Assembly (NCBI GenBank): GCA_020638655.1
Contig: JACKIC010000006.1
Location: 358,001-422,000, forward strand
Reading direction: 5' to 3'
Length of the DNA stretch: 64,000 nt
Source of the DNA: Planctomycetota bacterium
GTDB taxonomy: Bacteria > Planctomycetota > UBA1135 > UBA2386
The notes below the pieces were generated by a model. That model was given only the letters and a program-made list of their open reading frames with translations. It ran no database searches and was not told where the DNA came from. Within the stretch, counting starts at the first letter, position 1. Every line of letters starts with the position of its first letter. Made by a program: the position numbers and the translations under genes. Positions 36,397 to 46,356 of this stretch are shown here, piece after piece.

Positions 36397-37691
36397 TCAG
36401 AAGACGACCGAGGCGCCGAGATACAGGAAGCGCTGGTCCTCGCTCGGCCCCGACGCGGCGATGCCGTCGCCGGCGAACAAGTGGCTGTAGCCGCCGTAGA
36501 GCGAAACGTGCCGGTCGATCTTGTGGTTGACGAGGACGTCGACCTCGTGGCCGACCTCGCGGCCGCCGAGCCCGGTGCGCGCGACCCCGCCGCCGACGTT
36601 GTAGAGCGCGTCGCTGCGCTCGATCAGGCGGAACGAGTGGCCGACGACCTGCAGGCTCGTCGACGGCGTCAGCGCCAGCTGGGCGCCCGCCTGCACGGCG
36701 AAGACGTTCTGTCTGCCGACGGCGTCGGCCCAGCCGAGGTAGGCGTGGCCGAGGGGGAACAGCTGATGGAACGTCTCGACGTCGCCTCCCTGCCGTTCGT
36801 CGCCGCTCGCGGCGTCGACGCCGCAGAAGAACCGCGGCGACCAGCGCCAGTCGTCAGGGCGGTAGCCGAGCACCGCGGCGATCGACCACGCCGAGACGTC
36901 GGCGTTGCCGACCTCGCCGAACTGCCACGCGCCCTCGACCTCGCCGTCGACCTTGCCGCCGGCGAAGGCCCCGAGCGCGCCCCACGTGCGGCCGCCGACC
37001 GTGTAGCGGCGCTCGTCTCCGGTGGTGCCGTTGACCGTCACGTTCGGTCGCGAGTTGCCGAGCACGTAGACGTCGTAGCCGCGCCCGTCGGCCTGCGGCG
37101 CGCGGGTCGCGTAGACGCCGTAGAACTCCTGATCGTCGTCCGAGTCGTTGAAGCTGCGCTTCTGGACGGGCACGAACCAGGTCGCGAACCCCGTCACCGA
37201 CCAGGGGCCGGCGTCGTAGCGCGCCGAGACGCCGTCCCAGGTGCGCAGCGGCGCCCCGGCAACGCGTCGCGGCCGAGCACCTGGGCGGTCTTCGCCTCGA
37301 CCCAGAAGCGAACCCGGCTGCCGACGTGCAGGTCGGCGTGCGTGATCGCCCGGGACAGCAGGAACGCGTCCTGGTTGCCGGGCGTCGTCGCGCCGAAGCC
37401 GAAGCCATCCCAGAGCTCCGCGCGCGCGTCGATGCGGCCGCCCAGCGACAGCCACACGTTGCCATCGCCGTCGAGCGCAAGGTGCTTGAGGCGGTCGAGC
37501 GCGCCTGCGTCGTCCGGTGCACGGAAGCGGGACCAGTCCTCGTTCTGGCGGACGAACTGGAACTTCGGGCGGGGCGGAGGGTCTTCGTCCTACTGCGCCT
37601 GCGCACAGCCATGGCTCGCGCACGCGGCGATCGCGGCGGCGGCGAGGGACGTGACGAGTGGTGAGGCCGGCGTGCGGTTTCGGGAGAGCAT
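36397..37691 (-). pseudogene. Alginate-export-type outer-membrane porin, interrupted by a nonsense codon and a frameshift
   Basis: The reconstructed protein starts at the ATG at 37691 with a signal peptide (PLVTSLAAAAIAACASHGCA). Then comes an in-frame TAG at 37592-37590 just after the signal. The reading frame continues (FQFVRQNEDWSRFR, WLSLGGRIDARAELWDGFGF) until about 37250, where the frame shifts at a GGGG run. The rest (TWDGVSARYDAGPWSVTGFA onward) is in a second frame and ends with beta strands FLYLGASVVF. Restoring one G at the GGGG run rejoins the frames. The fold resembles AlgE-like beta-barrels, often found near nitrite reductase clusters. It could be a decayed gene or one affected by sequence errors. 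Confidence 0.7.
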
Positions 37692-37796
37692 GGCTGGCGA
37701 AGTCTCGTGACTCCCGATCCGTGCTTCAACGGCGCGGAGTGCGGGGGCGCGGGGGGCGGATTGCGGAGGGGTGACGGTGGCAGGGGCGGCGGGGTG

Positions 37797-38411
37797 TCAG
37801 CGCGGCGACAGCCGCTGTATCGCCTCGAGCAGCGGCTCGGCGTCTGCGCCGAGGCCGTCGAGCCGGTGGCGCACGACGCCTTCCTCGTCGAGCAGCGTGA
37901 TGCGGTTGCTGTGCGAGAAGCCGCCGTCGGCGACCGGCGCGATGCGCACGCCGAGCACCGCCGCCAGCACGTCGACGGCGTCCTGGTCGCCGTGCAGGAG
38001 GGTGTAGCGGTGCGCCGCGAGTCCGTGGTCGTCGGCGAAGCGACGCAGCGTGCCCGGGTCGTCGCGGGCGACGTCCATCGACACGAGCAGGACGTGCAAG
38101 TCGTCGCCGACCTCGGGCTTGGCGACGACTTCCTGCACGTCCTTCACCAGCACGGGGCAGGCGTAGGCACAGTTGGTGAAGATCATCGCGACGAGGGTCG
38201 GGTGGCCGGCGAAGTCGCGGAGCCGGCGGTCGCGTCCCGCCTGGTCGGTGAACGCGTGCTCCAGCAGGAACAGCGATTCGCCGGGGGGCGGGTCTGCGAG
38301 CGGGTCGGCCGCGGCCGGCGTGCCGTCGCAGCACGCGTCGGGCGCGGGGGCGCAGCAAGTGAGCGCGACGGCGAGGGCCGATGCGAACAGGGTTCTCGAG
38401 CAGATCGTCAC
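37797..38411 (-). CDS. SCO1/SenC-family copper chaperone
   Basis: 204 residues; GTG start at 38411, overlapping the stop of the upstream FGE gene by four bases. An N-terminal lipoprotein-like signal is present (ASALAVALTCCAPAPDACC). The copper-binding motif CAYACP (CxxxC) sits in FTNCAYACPVLVKDV, and the distal His ligand is in GGFSHSNRITLLDEEG. SCO proteins deliver or reduce copper for cuproenzymes. In this operon the obvious client is the copper nitrite reductase encoded two genes upstream. Note the extra Cys residues near the N-terminus. Confidence 0.88.
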   Translation of the reverse strand: MTICSRTLFASALAVALTCCAPAPDACCDGTPAAADPLADPPPGESLFLLEHAFTDQAGRDRRLRDFAGHPTLVAMIFTNCAYACPVLVKDVQEVVAKPEVGDDLHVLLVSMDVARDDPGTLRRFADDHGLAAHRYTLLHGDQDAVDVLAAVLGVRIAPVADGGFSHSNRITLLDEEGVVRHRLDGLGADAEPLLEAIQRLSPR

Positions 38412-39279
38412 TTGGGTTCTCCGGAAGGCGCCCGCTGTCGTGCGGGCGCAGCACAGCGGAATCCGAGGCCTCGCCCGGTCGAGCGACCGCGCAGGCTCGA
38501 GCGCATCGCGTAGCGCATGAACGCGACGTAGTCCTCGGGGCGCGACGCGCCGACGGCGCCCGCGCCGCAGAAAAGGCCGCGTTCGAGGTCGGTCGCGCTG
38601 CGCCCGTCGCCGCTCGCGATTGCGGCGCTGAAGTCGTCTACCCACTCCCAGACCAGGCCGTGCAGGTCACGTACGCCGTCGACCGTCTCGATGCCGATGC
38701 CGACCGGGCCGGGGTCGGCGGGGGTGGGGTGGGCGTACCAGTTGCGTACGAGCTGCATCGTGTCGTCGCCGCCGACGAGCGTCGCACTGGCGGCGAGCTC
38801 CCACTCGGCGGTGTCGGGCAGGCGCCGGCCGCGCCAGCGCGCGTATGCGCGCGCCGCGAACCACGACACGTTGGTCACGGGGCGGTCGAGCATGGGCGCG
38901 GGCACGCTCAGCGGGCCGTCCCAGTGGGTGAGGTACCGCTCGTCGACGAAGAGGCGCGCGGCGCGGTCGCGCCGCCAGCTCGACTCGGCCGCGACGAAGG
39001 CGAGGAACTGCGCGTTCGTGACAGGCGTGCGCTCGAGCGCGAACGGCGCGACCGGTACGGTCGGCGGCGCGTCGCGACCGGGGAACAGCGGCTCGTAGCG
39101 GCCGCCGGCGAGGTCGACGAGGGGCGTCGCGCCGGGATCTGTGACCCGCGGTTCGCGGCGCGGCGCGGGTCGCTACTGCCGACGGCGCGGCGCCGTCGGC
39201 GCCGCAGCAGGCGAGCGACGCAGCGAGCAGGGCAACCTGGCTCGCGCGCGCTGTTGCCAGGAACCGCGTGGGTGCACAT
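38408..39279 (-). pseudogene. Formylglycine-generating-enzyme-like (SUMF1) lipoprotein, frame-disrupted
   Basis: The C-terminal part from 38905 down to 38408 is a clear FGE/SUMF1 domain: VTNVSWFAARAYARWRGRRL, RLPDTAEWELAAS, DLHGLVWEWVDDF and RGRSTGRGLGFRCA. The same frame continues upstream (APFALERTPVTNAQFLAFVA) to a TAG near 39178. The signal peptide (VALLAASLACCGADGAA) is in another frame, and the likely ATG at 39279 in a third. At least two indels therefore separate start, signal and domain. It starts 10 bp after nirK and overlaps SCO1. SUMF1-like proteins occur beside nirK in several phyla; their job there is unproven, since a sulfatase is not implied. Confidence 0.75.
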
Positions 39280-39288
39280 CGGGTGGTC

Positions 39289-40735
39289 TCAGTGTCCGAG
39301 GGCTGCCCGGACCCTCGCGACGTCGTCGCGGGTGACGGCGTCGCGCCGAGGATCTGGCGTTGCGACGTAGGTCAGCACGCGGTTCCGTCGGACAGCGCCT
39401 GAGCGCCATGTCGCCGACGCACTTCTTGCCGTTGACGACGATCTCGCCCGCAGCCCGGCGATCACGGTCCGATCGCCCGGTCGCTGTCGGCCATCAGGTA
39501 GTCGGACTTCGCGAGCGGCGGGAAGGCCGGGGCAAGCCCTGGCCGTTCTTCTGGTGGCAGGCGAAGCAGACGGACTCGTAGAGCCGCTGTCCGAGCGCGA
39601 GGCGCTCCTCCTGGTGCGCTGGTGGCACCTCCGTCGCCGCGACGCCGTCGGGGGCGGGCACGGCCTGGTCCCCTCGGGTGGTAGATGCCCTGCGCTGGGT
39701 CCCCGAGGGCGACCTCCGCCTCCCGGTGACCCGGAGGATGCGAGCGCGCCCTCGAAGGTGCGGAAGATCGCGTGATCGACCAGGATGTAGTCACGTGTTG
39801 ATCTCGAACTCGACGACTGCGGCGCCACCGGGCGGCACGAGCGTCGTCTGGACGTTGTTGTTGACGAGGTCGCCGCCCTCGGCGCGCACGACGTCGAAGA
39901 TCTCCCCGATCACGTGGAAGCTCGAGACCAGGTTGGGGCCGCCGTTGCCGACGTACAGGCGGACGGTCTCGCCGACGCGGGCGACGATCGCGTTGTCGCC
40001 GGTCAGGGCGCCCACGCGGCCGTTGAACAGCACGTAGTCGGGGTTCTCGTCGAGCGCCTTCTGCATCGAGAACGGCTGGAAGCCAGCCTGACCGTGCTTG
40101 CCGTCGGTGTAGAAGTCGCCCTGGCAGACATAGTACTCCTGGTCGACCTTGGGCAGTCCCTCGCGCGGCTCGACCAGGATCAGGCCGTACATGCCATTCG
40201 CGATGTGCATGCCGACCGGCGCGGTTGCGCAGTGGTAGATGAACAGGCCCCGGTTGAGGCAGCGAAACGAGAACGTCGCGGAGTGCCCGGGCGCGACGAA
40301 CGACGCCGAGGCGCCGCCGCCCTGGCCGGTGACCGCGTGCAGGTCGATGTTGTGGGGCAGCTTGTTGTCCGGGTGGTTGGCGAGCGTGAACTCGACCAGG
40401 TCCCCTTCGCGGACCCGGATGAAGCTGCCCGGGACCGTGCCGCCGAACGTCCAGAAGGTGTAGTCGACGCCGTCCGCGATCGGGGCGGTGAACTCGCGCA
40501 CCTCGAGGTGCACCTTCACCTTGGTGGCGTGCTTGCGCGTGATCGCGGGGGGCACGAACGGCGGCGCGGTCAGCTGTGCGACCTCCTCGCCGACGATGGG
40601 CTCGTCGACCGGCGCGATGGCCTTTGGCGCGGCCCCAGTGGGCTTGCTCTTCTGCGCGCCGCCGCACGCGATGGAGGAGAGACCAAGGAGAGCGAGAGCG
40701 GCCCAGCGGGCCCCGGCGTCGAGTGAGAAACGCAT
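39289..40735 (-). pseudogene. nirK: Copper nitrite reductase NirK fused to a C-terminal cytochrome c domain, frame-disrupted near the 3' end
   Basis: The frame from the ATG at 40735 gives 314 residues to a TGA at 39793. It starts with a lipoprotein signal (LALLGLSSIACGG) and two cupredoxin domains: PHNIDLHAV (type 1 and 2 His), YHCATAPVGMHIANGMYG (type 1 Cys, His, Met) and SFHVIGEIF. The type 2 His of VDHAIFRTFEGA and a cytochrome c tail with CFACH and APAFPPLAKSDYLMADSD are encoded further on but spread over three frames, ending AALGH at 39289. Several single-base losses, mostly in G runs, account for this. Intact, it would reduce nitrite to NO with an attached haem donor. Confidence 0.85.
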
Positions 40736-40912
40736 TGGGGATGTGTATGTCCAGAAAGGAGGCTCTGTCCGAACGAGGGGAGGCGGGCTCGCTTGCTGGG
40801 CTCTAGGGACCGCCCGGCGCCGGAACTGTGGCGTAGTCCGGCGGGCGACCCCACCCCGTGTGGAATCGGTGCGTTCGCTTGACGGCGATCTCGGGCTGGC
40901 CAGAATGCGCTC

Positions 40913-41320
40913 GTGATCCTCTCGCGCACGGCGATCTACGCGCTGCGGGTGCTGACGCTGCTGGGGCGAGCGGCGCCCGCGGAGAACCTGACCGCGGCGC
41001 GATTGAGCAGCGGGGCCAGCGTGCCGAGGCACTACGTCAACAAGGTGATGCAGCAGCTCGTCGCGGCCGGCATCGTCAGCGCCACGCGAGGCCAGGGTGG
41101 CGGTTTTCAGCTCGCGCGCCCGCCTCGTCGGGTCCGCTTCGCGGACGTGCTCGCCGCGGTGAACATGGACCTGCAGATCGGCCAGTGTGTCTTCCGCGCA
41201 GGGCCATGCCGGACGAGCGACCCCTGCATCCTGCACGCGGCATGGAGCGAGCTGCAGGAGCGGGTCGACGACTGGGCGCGGCGGACCACGCTCGCCGATC
41301 TGGACACCACGGCTCCGTAG
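40913..41320 (+). CDS. Rrf2-family regulator, NsrR-like NO sensor
   Basis: 135 residues, GTG start. An N-terminal winged helix is present (SRTAIYALRVLTLLGRAA, then ASVPRHYVNKVMQQLVAAGI). Three cysteines, C92, C99 and C105, occur in QCVFRAGPCRTSDPCILH. NsrR proteins bind an NO-sensitive FeS cluster through three similarly placed Cys, so this is the best guess among Rrf2 members (IscR being the alternative). It sits between divergent nirK and co-oriented norC and probably controls both. The 177-bp gap to nirK and the 169-bp gap to norC are the obvious target sites. Confidence 0.75.
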   Translation: MILSRTAIYALRVLTLLGRAAPAENLTAARLSSGASVPRHYVNKVMQQLVAAGIVSATRGQGGGFQLARPPRRVRFADVLAAVNMDLQIGQCVFRAGPCRTSDPCILHAAWSELQERVDDWARRTTLADLDTTAP

Positions 41321-41441
41321 TCCGATGGCCGCCGCGGGCCCGACGACGCGCTCCGGCGTGGTCGCCGCGTGCGCACATTTCCCCGCTCCGTCCACGTTCT
41401 TCGGCCCGGAAAGCGCAGGTCCCTGCTGGGCGTCGTCCGAT

Positions 41442-41461
41442 TGTGGATCTGGCGATCCACA
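41442..41461 (+). promoter_or_regulatory. Perfect inverted repeat upstream of norC
   Basis: TGTGGATC, four bases, GATCCACA: a perfect 8-bp dyad whose right end lies 28 bp before the norC GTG. It is placed where an operator overlapping a promoter would be. The adjacent Rrf2/NsrR-like regulator is the natural candidate to bind it, though the sequence does not match the known AT-rich NsrR consensus. Confidence 0.5.
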
Positions 41462-41489
41462 TTAGGGTCGACCAACACAGGGGCCTCAC

Positions 41490-42191
41490 GTGCTATCCAA
41501 GACTGCTGCGAAACGGTTCTTCGTCGTCGGCACCGCGCTGTGCTTCGGCGCCTTCTTCCTGCTCACTCTGGACACGCTCGCGCGCATCCCCGCGCAGACC
41601 AACCAGGAGACGATGACCGACGCCGTCGTGCGCGGGAAGCACCTCTGGGACACGAGCAACTGCATGGGTTGCCACACGCTCCTCGGCGAGGGCGCCTACT
41701 ACGCGCCGGAGCTGACGAAGGCCTACAGCCGGCGCGGACCGGACTTCATCGCCGCCATGCTGCGCGACCCCGAGGCGATGTACCCGGGGCAGCGTCGCAT
41801 GCAGAACTACGACTTCGACGAGGGGCAGATCGAGGACCTGGTGGCCTTCCTCGAGTGGGTCGGACGCATGGACCTCAACGGCTTCCCGGCCGAGCCCGAC
41901 CTCGGGGAGGTGAGCGTTCCCGTGACGTCGACCGACAGCTCCGTCGCGCGCCGGAGCGACCGCCCGCAGGTCTTCAACCAGATGTGCATCGCGTGTCATG
42001 CCCTCGGCGGCCAGGGCGGCGCCGTCGGGCCCGCGCTGGACGGCGTCGGGGGGCGCCTCGACGCCGACTACATCAAGCGATGGCTCACCGACCCGTTCGC
42101 GATCAAGCCGAACAGCCTGATGCCGAAGCTGCCGCTGTCGGACGCGACGATCGTCGAGCTGGTCGCCTTCCTCTCCCAGCTGAAGGACTGA
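41490..42191 (+). CDS. norC: NorC-like cytochrome c subunit of nitric oxide reductase with an extra haem domain
   Basis: 233 residues, GTG start at 41490. One membrane helix at about residues 9-30 (FFVVGTALCFGAFFLLTLDT) is followed by the classical NorC haem domain with CMGCHTLLGEGAYYAPEL. A second cytochrome c domain follows at about residues 160-233 (CIACHALGGQGGAVGPALDG, then LMPKLPLSDATIVELVAFL). Usual NorC is about 150 residues with one haem, so the extra domain may give an added electron entry point. It starts the operon norC-norB-norQ-norD. Confidence 0.9.
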   Translation: MLSKTAAKRFFVVGTALCFGAFFLLTLDTLARIPAQTNQETMTDAVVRGKHLWDTSNCMGCHTLLGEGAYYAPELTKAYSRRGPDFIAAMLRDPEAMYPGQRRMQNYDFDEGQIEDLVAFLEWVGRMDLNGFPAEPDLGEVSVPVTSTDSSVARRSDRPQVFNQMCIACHALGGQGGAVGPALDGVGGRLDADYIKRWLTDPFAIKPNSLMPKLPLSDATIVELVAFLSQLKD

Positions 42192-42195
42192 ACCG

Positions 42196-43587
42196 ATGAG
42201 ATACGAATCACAACGCATCGCCTGGTGGTTCTTCGCCACGAGCATGCTGCTCCTATGTCTGCAGATCGTCTATGGCTTCATCATGGGCTTCGCCCACATG
42301 GGCTATGACGTGCTGCACGACGTGATCCCGTTCCACGTCGCGCGCGCGACGCACACCAACCTCCTCGTCGTGTGGCTGCTCTGCGGGTTCATGGGCTCGG
42401 CCTACTACATCGTGCCGGAGGAGGTCGGGCGCGAGCTCTACAGCGTGCGCCTCGCGAAGTGGCAGCTCGGCACGCTGGTCTTCGTCGGCGTCGTCGCGCT
42501 CGTCGGGTTCCACTTCCAGTGGTGGGAGGGGCGGAAGTTCCTCGAGATCCCGCGCCCGCTCGATTGGCTCGTGGTCGTCAACGTGCTCGCGTTCCTGTGG
42601 AACCTGACGATGACGATGTGGAAGAGCCCGCGCATGACCACGACCAGCTGCGTGCTCTACTTCGGGCTGCTGATGGCGGCGCTGCTCTACCTGCCCGGCA
42701 TGATCCCGACCGACAATCAGACCGTCGACAGCTACTGGCGCTGGTGGGTTGTGCACCTGTGGGTCGAAGGCGTGTGGGAGCTGATCATGGGTGGCATCCT
42801 CGCCTACCTGCTGATCAAGCTCACCGGCGTCGACCGCGAGGTCATCGAGAAGTGGCTCTACGTGATCGTCGGCCTGACGTTCCTGTCGGGCATCCTCGGC
42901 ACGGGCCACCACTACTACTACATCGGCGCGCCGCGTTACTGGCTGATGATCGGCGGCATCTTCAGCGCGCTCGAGCCGCTGGCCTTCCTCGGCATGGCGA
43001 TCTACGCGATCGCGATGGCGCGGCGCGGCGGCCGCTCGCACCCGAACCGCAACGCGCTCGCCTGGACGATCGGTTGTTCGATCATGTCGTTCGTCGGCGC
43101 GGGGTTCCTCGGGTTCGCGCACACGTTGCCGCAGGTCAACCTCTACACCCACGGCACGCTGGTCACGGCGATGCACGGCCACATGGCGTTCTGGGGCGCC
43201 TACGCGATGCTGGTCTTCGCGATCATCGCCTACGCGCTGCCGCAGCTGACCGGGCGCAAGCTCTACGACACTCCGCTCGCCGCGTTCGCGTTCTGGACCA
43301 GCAACATCGGCATGGTCGCGATGACGCTCGCGTTCGCCGTCGCCGGCGTCGCGCAGGTCTACCTCGAGCGCCGCATGGGGCTCGACTTCCTCGCCGTGCA
43401 GGAGGAGATCGAGGTGCACTTCCTCGGCCTGGTGCTCGCCGCCGCCCTGTTCGCGGTCGGCATCGGCGCCTACGTGCTGCAGTTCTGGCGCTACGGGCTG
43501 CCCGTCGGTGAAGTCGAGCGCGCCGCGGTGACCGGCGACGCTGAGGGCCCGGCGCCCGACGCGGCCGCCGCCGAGGCGGGAGCGTGA
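42196..43587 (+). CDS. norB: Nitric oxide reductase catalytic subunit NorB
   Basis: 463 residues, ATG four bases after the norC stop. Twelve membrane helices are expected. Diagnostic motifs include ATHTNLLVVWLLCGF (low-spin haem His), HLWVEGVWELIMGG (His and the two glutamates that define cNOR near the FeB site, about residues 190 and 194), TGHHYYYIGAP (FeB histidines) and THGTLVTAMHGHMAFWGAYA (haem b3 and b ligands). It converts two NO into N2O using electrons from NorC. The C-terminal tail is a low-complexity Ala/Pro stretch. The stop overlaps the norQ GTG. Confidence 0.96.
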   Translation: MRYESQRIAWWFFATSMLLLCLQIVYGFIMGFAHMGYDVLHDVIPFHVARATHTNLLVVWLLCGFMGSAYYIVPEEVGRELYSVRLAKWQLGTLVFVGVVALVGFHFQWWEGRKFLEIPRPLDWLVVVNVLAFLWNLTMTMWKSPRMTTTSCVLYFGLLMAALLYLPGMIPTDNQTVDSYWRWWVVHLWVEGVWELIMGGILAYLLIKLTGVDREVIEKWLYVIVGLTFLSGILGTGHHYYYIGAPRYWLMIGGIFSALEPLAFLGMAIYAIAMARRGGRSHPNRNALAWTIGCSIMSFVGAGFLGFAHTLPQVNLYTHGTLVTAMHGHMAFWGAYAMLVFAIIAYALPQLTGRKLYDTPLAAFAFWTSNIGMVAMTLAFAVAGVAQVYLERRMGLDFLAVQEEIEVHFLGLVLAAALFAVGIGAYVLQFWRYGLPVGEVERAAVTGDAEGPAPDAAAAEAGA

Positions 43588-44399
43588 CGATGGACGCGGC
43601 GCCCGGCCAGGTCTCCACGACGGACGGGGCGGGCCCCTGGTACCGCTCCGTCGCGCACGAGCGCGAGGTGTTCCGGGCGGCGGCTGGGGCGCGCCTGCCG
43701 GTGTTGTTGAAGGGCCCGACGGGCTGCGGCAAGACCCGGTTCGTCGAGGCGATGGCGCACGAGCTCGGCCGCGAGCTGGTGACGGTCGTCTGCAACGAGG
43801 AGACGTCGGCGGTCGACCTGCTCGGGCGCCACCTGGTCGTCGGCGGCGACACGGTCTGGCAGGACGGTCCCGCGGTCCGCGCCGTGCGTACGGGCGCGAT
43901 GCTGTACCTCGACGAGCTGGTCGACGCGCGCGCCGACGTGCTGACCGTCGTGCATCCGCTCGCCGACCACCGCCGCGAGCTGTTCGTCGACCGCCTGCGC
44001 GAGGTCGTGCGCGCTGCGCCCGGCTTCCAGCTCGTCGCGTCGTGCAATCCCGGCTACTCGATGGCCGGCAAGGAGCTGAAGCCGTCGCTGCGTCACCGGT
44101 TCGTGACCGTGTCGTTCGACTGGCCCGACGCGGCGGTCGAGGCGGAGATCGTCGCGGCCGAGGGCGGGGTCGAGCCGAAGGTCGCGAAGCGACTGGTCGG
44201 GTTCGCGGCGAAGGTGCGCGCGCTGCCGGAGCTCGCATTGCCGGAGACCGTCTCGACGCGCCTGCTGGTCAGCGCGGCGCAGCTGATCGCCGGCGGGCTG
44301 CCGCCGCGCCTCGCCTGCCGCTGCGCGATCGTCGAGCCGCTGGCCGACGACTCGGACGTCATCGGCGCGCTCGGCGACGCCGTCGACCTGGCGTTCTGA
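43584..44399 (+). CDS. norQ: NorQ, MoxR-type AAA+ ATPase for NOR assembly
   Basis: 271 residues; GTG at 43584 overlaps the norB stop by four bases (ATG at 43590 is the alternative). Walker A is LLKGPTGCGKTRFVEAMAH, Walker B MLYLDEL, sensor 1 ASCNPGYSMAGKELKPSLRH. NorQ with NorD is needed for activation of cNOR, probably iron insertion at FeB, by ATP-driven remodelling. The pair is next to norCB as in Paracoccus and other denitrifiers. Confidence 0.92.
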   Translation: MTMDAAPGQVSTTDGAGPWYRSVAHEREVFRAAAGARLPVLLKGPTGCGKTRFVEAMAHELGRELVTVVCNEETSAVDLLGRHLVVGGDTVWQDGPAVRAVRTGAMLYLDELVDARADVLTVVHPLADHRRELFVDRLREVVRAAPGFQLVASCNPGYSMAGKELKPSLRHRFVTVSFDWPDAAVEAEIVAAEGGVEPKVAKRLVGFAAKVRALPELALPETVSTRLLVSAAQLIAGGLPPRLACRCAIVEPLADDSDVIGALGDAVDLAF

Positions 44400-44421
44400 G
44401 TCACCGCTCCGACGAGGCACG

Positions 44422-46202
44422 ATGTCGTTCGACGAGACGCTGTTCCACCGCATGCACCGCGCCTGGACGCGCTGGCGCCGGGGCCAGCAGCAGCGGCAGC
44501 GCCTCGACCTGTCGGCCGACTGGCAGCGTCGCCGCACGCTGCTGCGCTTGCTCGCCGGGTGCGACCTCGACCTCGTGCCGGGCGACGGCGTCGCGGTCGC
44601 CGGGCAGCGCGCGGTGTTGCCGGAGTCGCTGTCGCTCGCCGCCGGGCCGACGGCCGCGGCGCAGGTCGCGACCCTCCGGCTCGCGCTCGCGGCGGCGGCC
44701 GACCTGTCGGCGCGGCGCGGTGCGATCGGCGCCGAAGTCGGCGACCCGGCGCGGCCGCCGCGGCCATGCAGCGCGCGCTGCCCGAGCTGCGCGCATGGCT
44801 CGCCCGCGAGTGGCCGGGCGTCGCCCCGTGCTTCGACGGCGCTGAGCGGTTCGTCGACGCGGTGGGCCGCGACATCGGCGCCGACGCCGCGCGTCGGATC
44901 GCGTTCGGCGGCCTGCCGCGGGGCGCTGCGCCGTCCGGCGGCGCGCCGGTCGGCGACGGCGGGTCGGCGGGGCGCGACGACCTGCCGACCGGCTCCGAGC
45001 GCCAGCGGCGCCGCCGCAGCGACGTCGAGCGCATCGAGCTCGAGGAGCAGGACGACGGCCACAACCCGCTGGCGCACGTGTTCGAAAAGGTGCGCACGGC
45101 GGAGGAGCACACCGGCGGGCGGCGGGCCCCGGACGGCTCGGACGAGCTCGCCGAGCACGGCGAGGCGCTCGACGAGCTGGACCTGCGCTCGGTCGTTCGC
45201 AGCAAGGTGCCGACCCGGTCGGTGTTCCGCGCCGACGTCGAGTTCGCCGGCGAGCTGGTCGACCTCGAGGACGAGGGGCCGCCACCGGACGCGGTGTTCT
45301 CGTACGACGAGTGGGACGAACGGCGCCGGAACTACCTGCCCGCGTGGTGCGCGGTGCGCGAGGCCCACGCCCGCGGCGTCGATCCGGGCGAGGCGCTTCG
45401 GCACGTCGCGGCGGTGCGTGCGGCGCACGCCCGGGCGCTGCGCCGGCTGTGCGGCGAGTTCCGCCGGCTGCTCCGCGGCAACGCGTCGACGCGGCGCCAG
45501 CCGAGCGGGGGCGACGTCGACATCGACGCGGTCGTCGATCGTCACGGCGACCTGCGTGCCGCCGCGCGCGGCCGCCCGATGCGCGACGACGGCCGGCTCT
45601 ACGTCGCGCGGCGCCCGTCGCGGCGCGACGTCGCCGTCACCCTGCTGCTCGACCGCAGCCTCTCGAGCGACTCGTGGGTCGCGAACCGTCGAGTGCTCGA
45701 CGTCACCCGCACGGCCGTCGTGATGCTGGCCGACGTGCTCCGGTCCGTCCGGTTGCCCGCCGAGGCCGCGGCCTTCTGCAGCCACACGCGTCGCGACTGC
45801 CGCTACGACGTGCTGAAGACCTTCGATGCGCCGTGGTCGGCCCTGCCGGCGGGCCTGTTCGCGCTGGAGCCCGACGGCTACACCCGCATCGGGCCGGCGC
45901 TGCGTCACGCCGCGCAGCGGCTCGCGCGGCGACCCGCGACGCGGCGCCTGCTGGTCGTGCTGAGCGACTGCAAGCCGGTGGACCACGACCACTACGAGGG
46001 GCGGCGCGGCATCGGCGACGTGCGCCAGGCAGTTCGGGAGGCGCGCCGCGACGGCATCGACACCGTCGCGCTCGCGGTCGACCGCGCGGCTGGGCCGCAC
46101 CTCGCCGCGATGTTCGGCGCGCACGGCTTCCGCGTGCTGCCGGAACCTGATCGGCTGGCCGAGGCGTTGACCGGGCTGCACGAGCGCCTGCTGCGGCCGT
46201 GA
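44422..46202 (+). pseudogene. norD: NorD vWA-domain NOR-activation protein with a single frameshift
   Basis: The start ATG at 44422 follows GAGG. The first 110 codons or so read MSFDETLFHRMHRAWTRWRR and on to GAIGAEVGD. Near 44752-44760 the frame slips; the rest, AMQRALPELRAWLAREWPG to the stop at 46202, is in another frame. Adding one G to the CCCGGC run restores one open frame of about 593 codons. The C-terminal vWA domain shows LLLDRSLSSDSW (DxSxS MIDAS) and VVLSDCKPVDHDHYEG. NorD partners NorQ in NOR activation. A single slip in a G run looks more like a sequencing error than gene loss. Confidence 0.85.
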
Positions 46203-46356
46203 ACTCGCGTGTGGTGTCGTGGCCCTCACAACATCGCCGCGCGTGCGCCCCGCGATCGCAGGCTCCCCAACCGGGCTGCGCAGAGTGTCCCAGCGTCGCG
46301 CGGACGACCTCCACACAGTCACCTCAACATAGCCACCTCCCCAAGGGTCGAAGACG

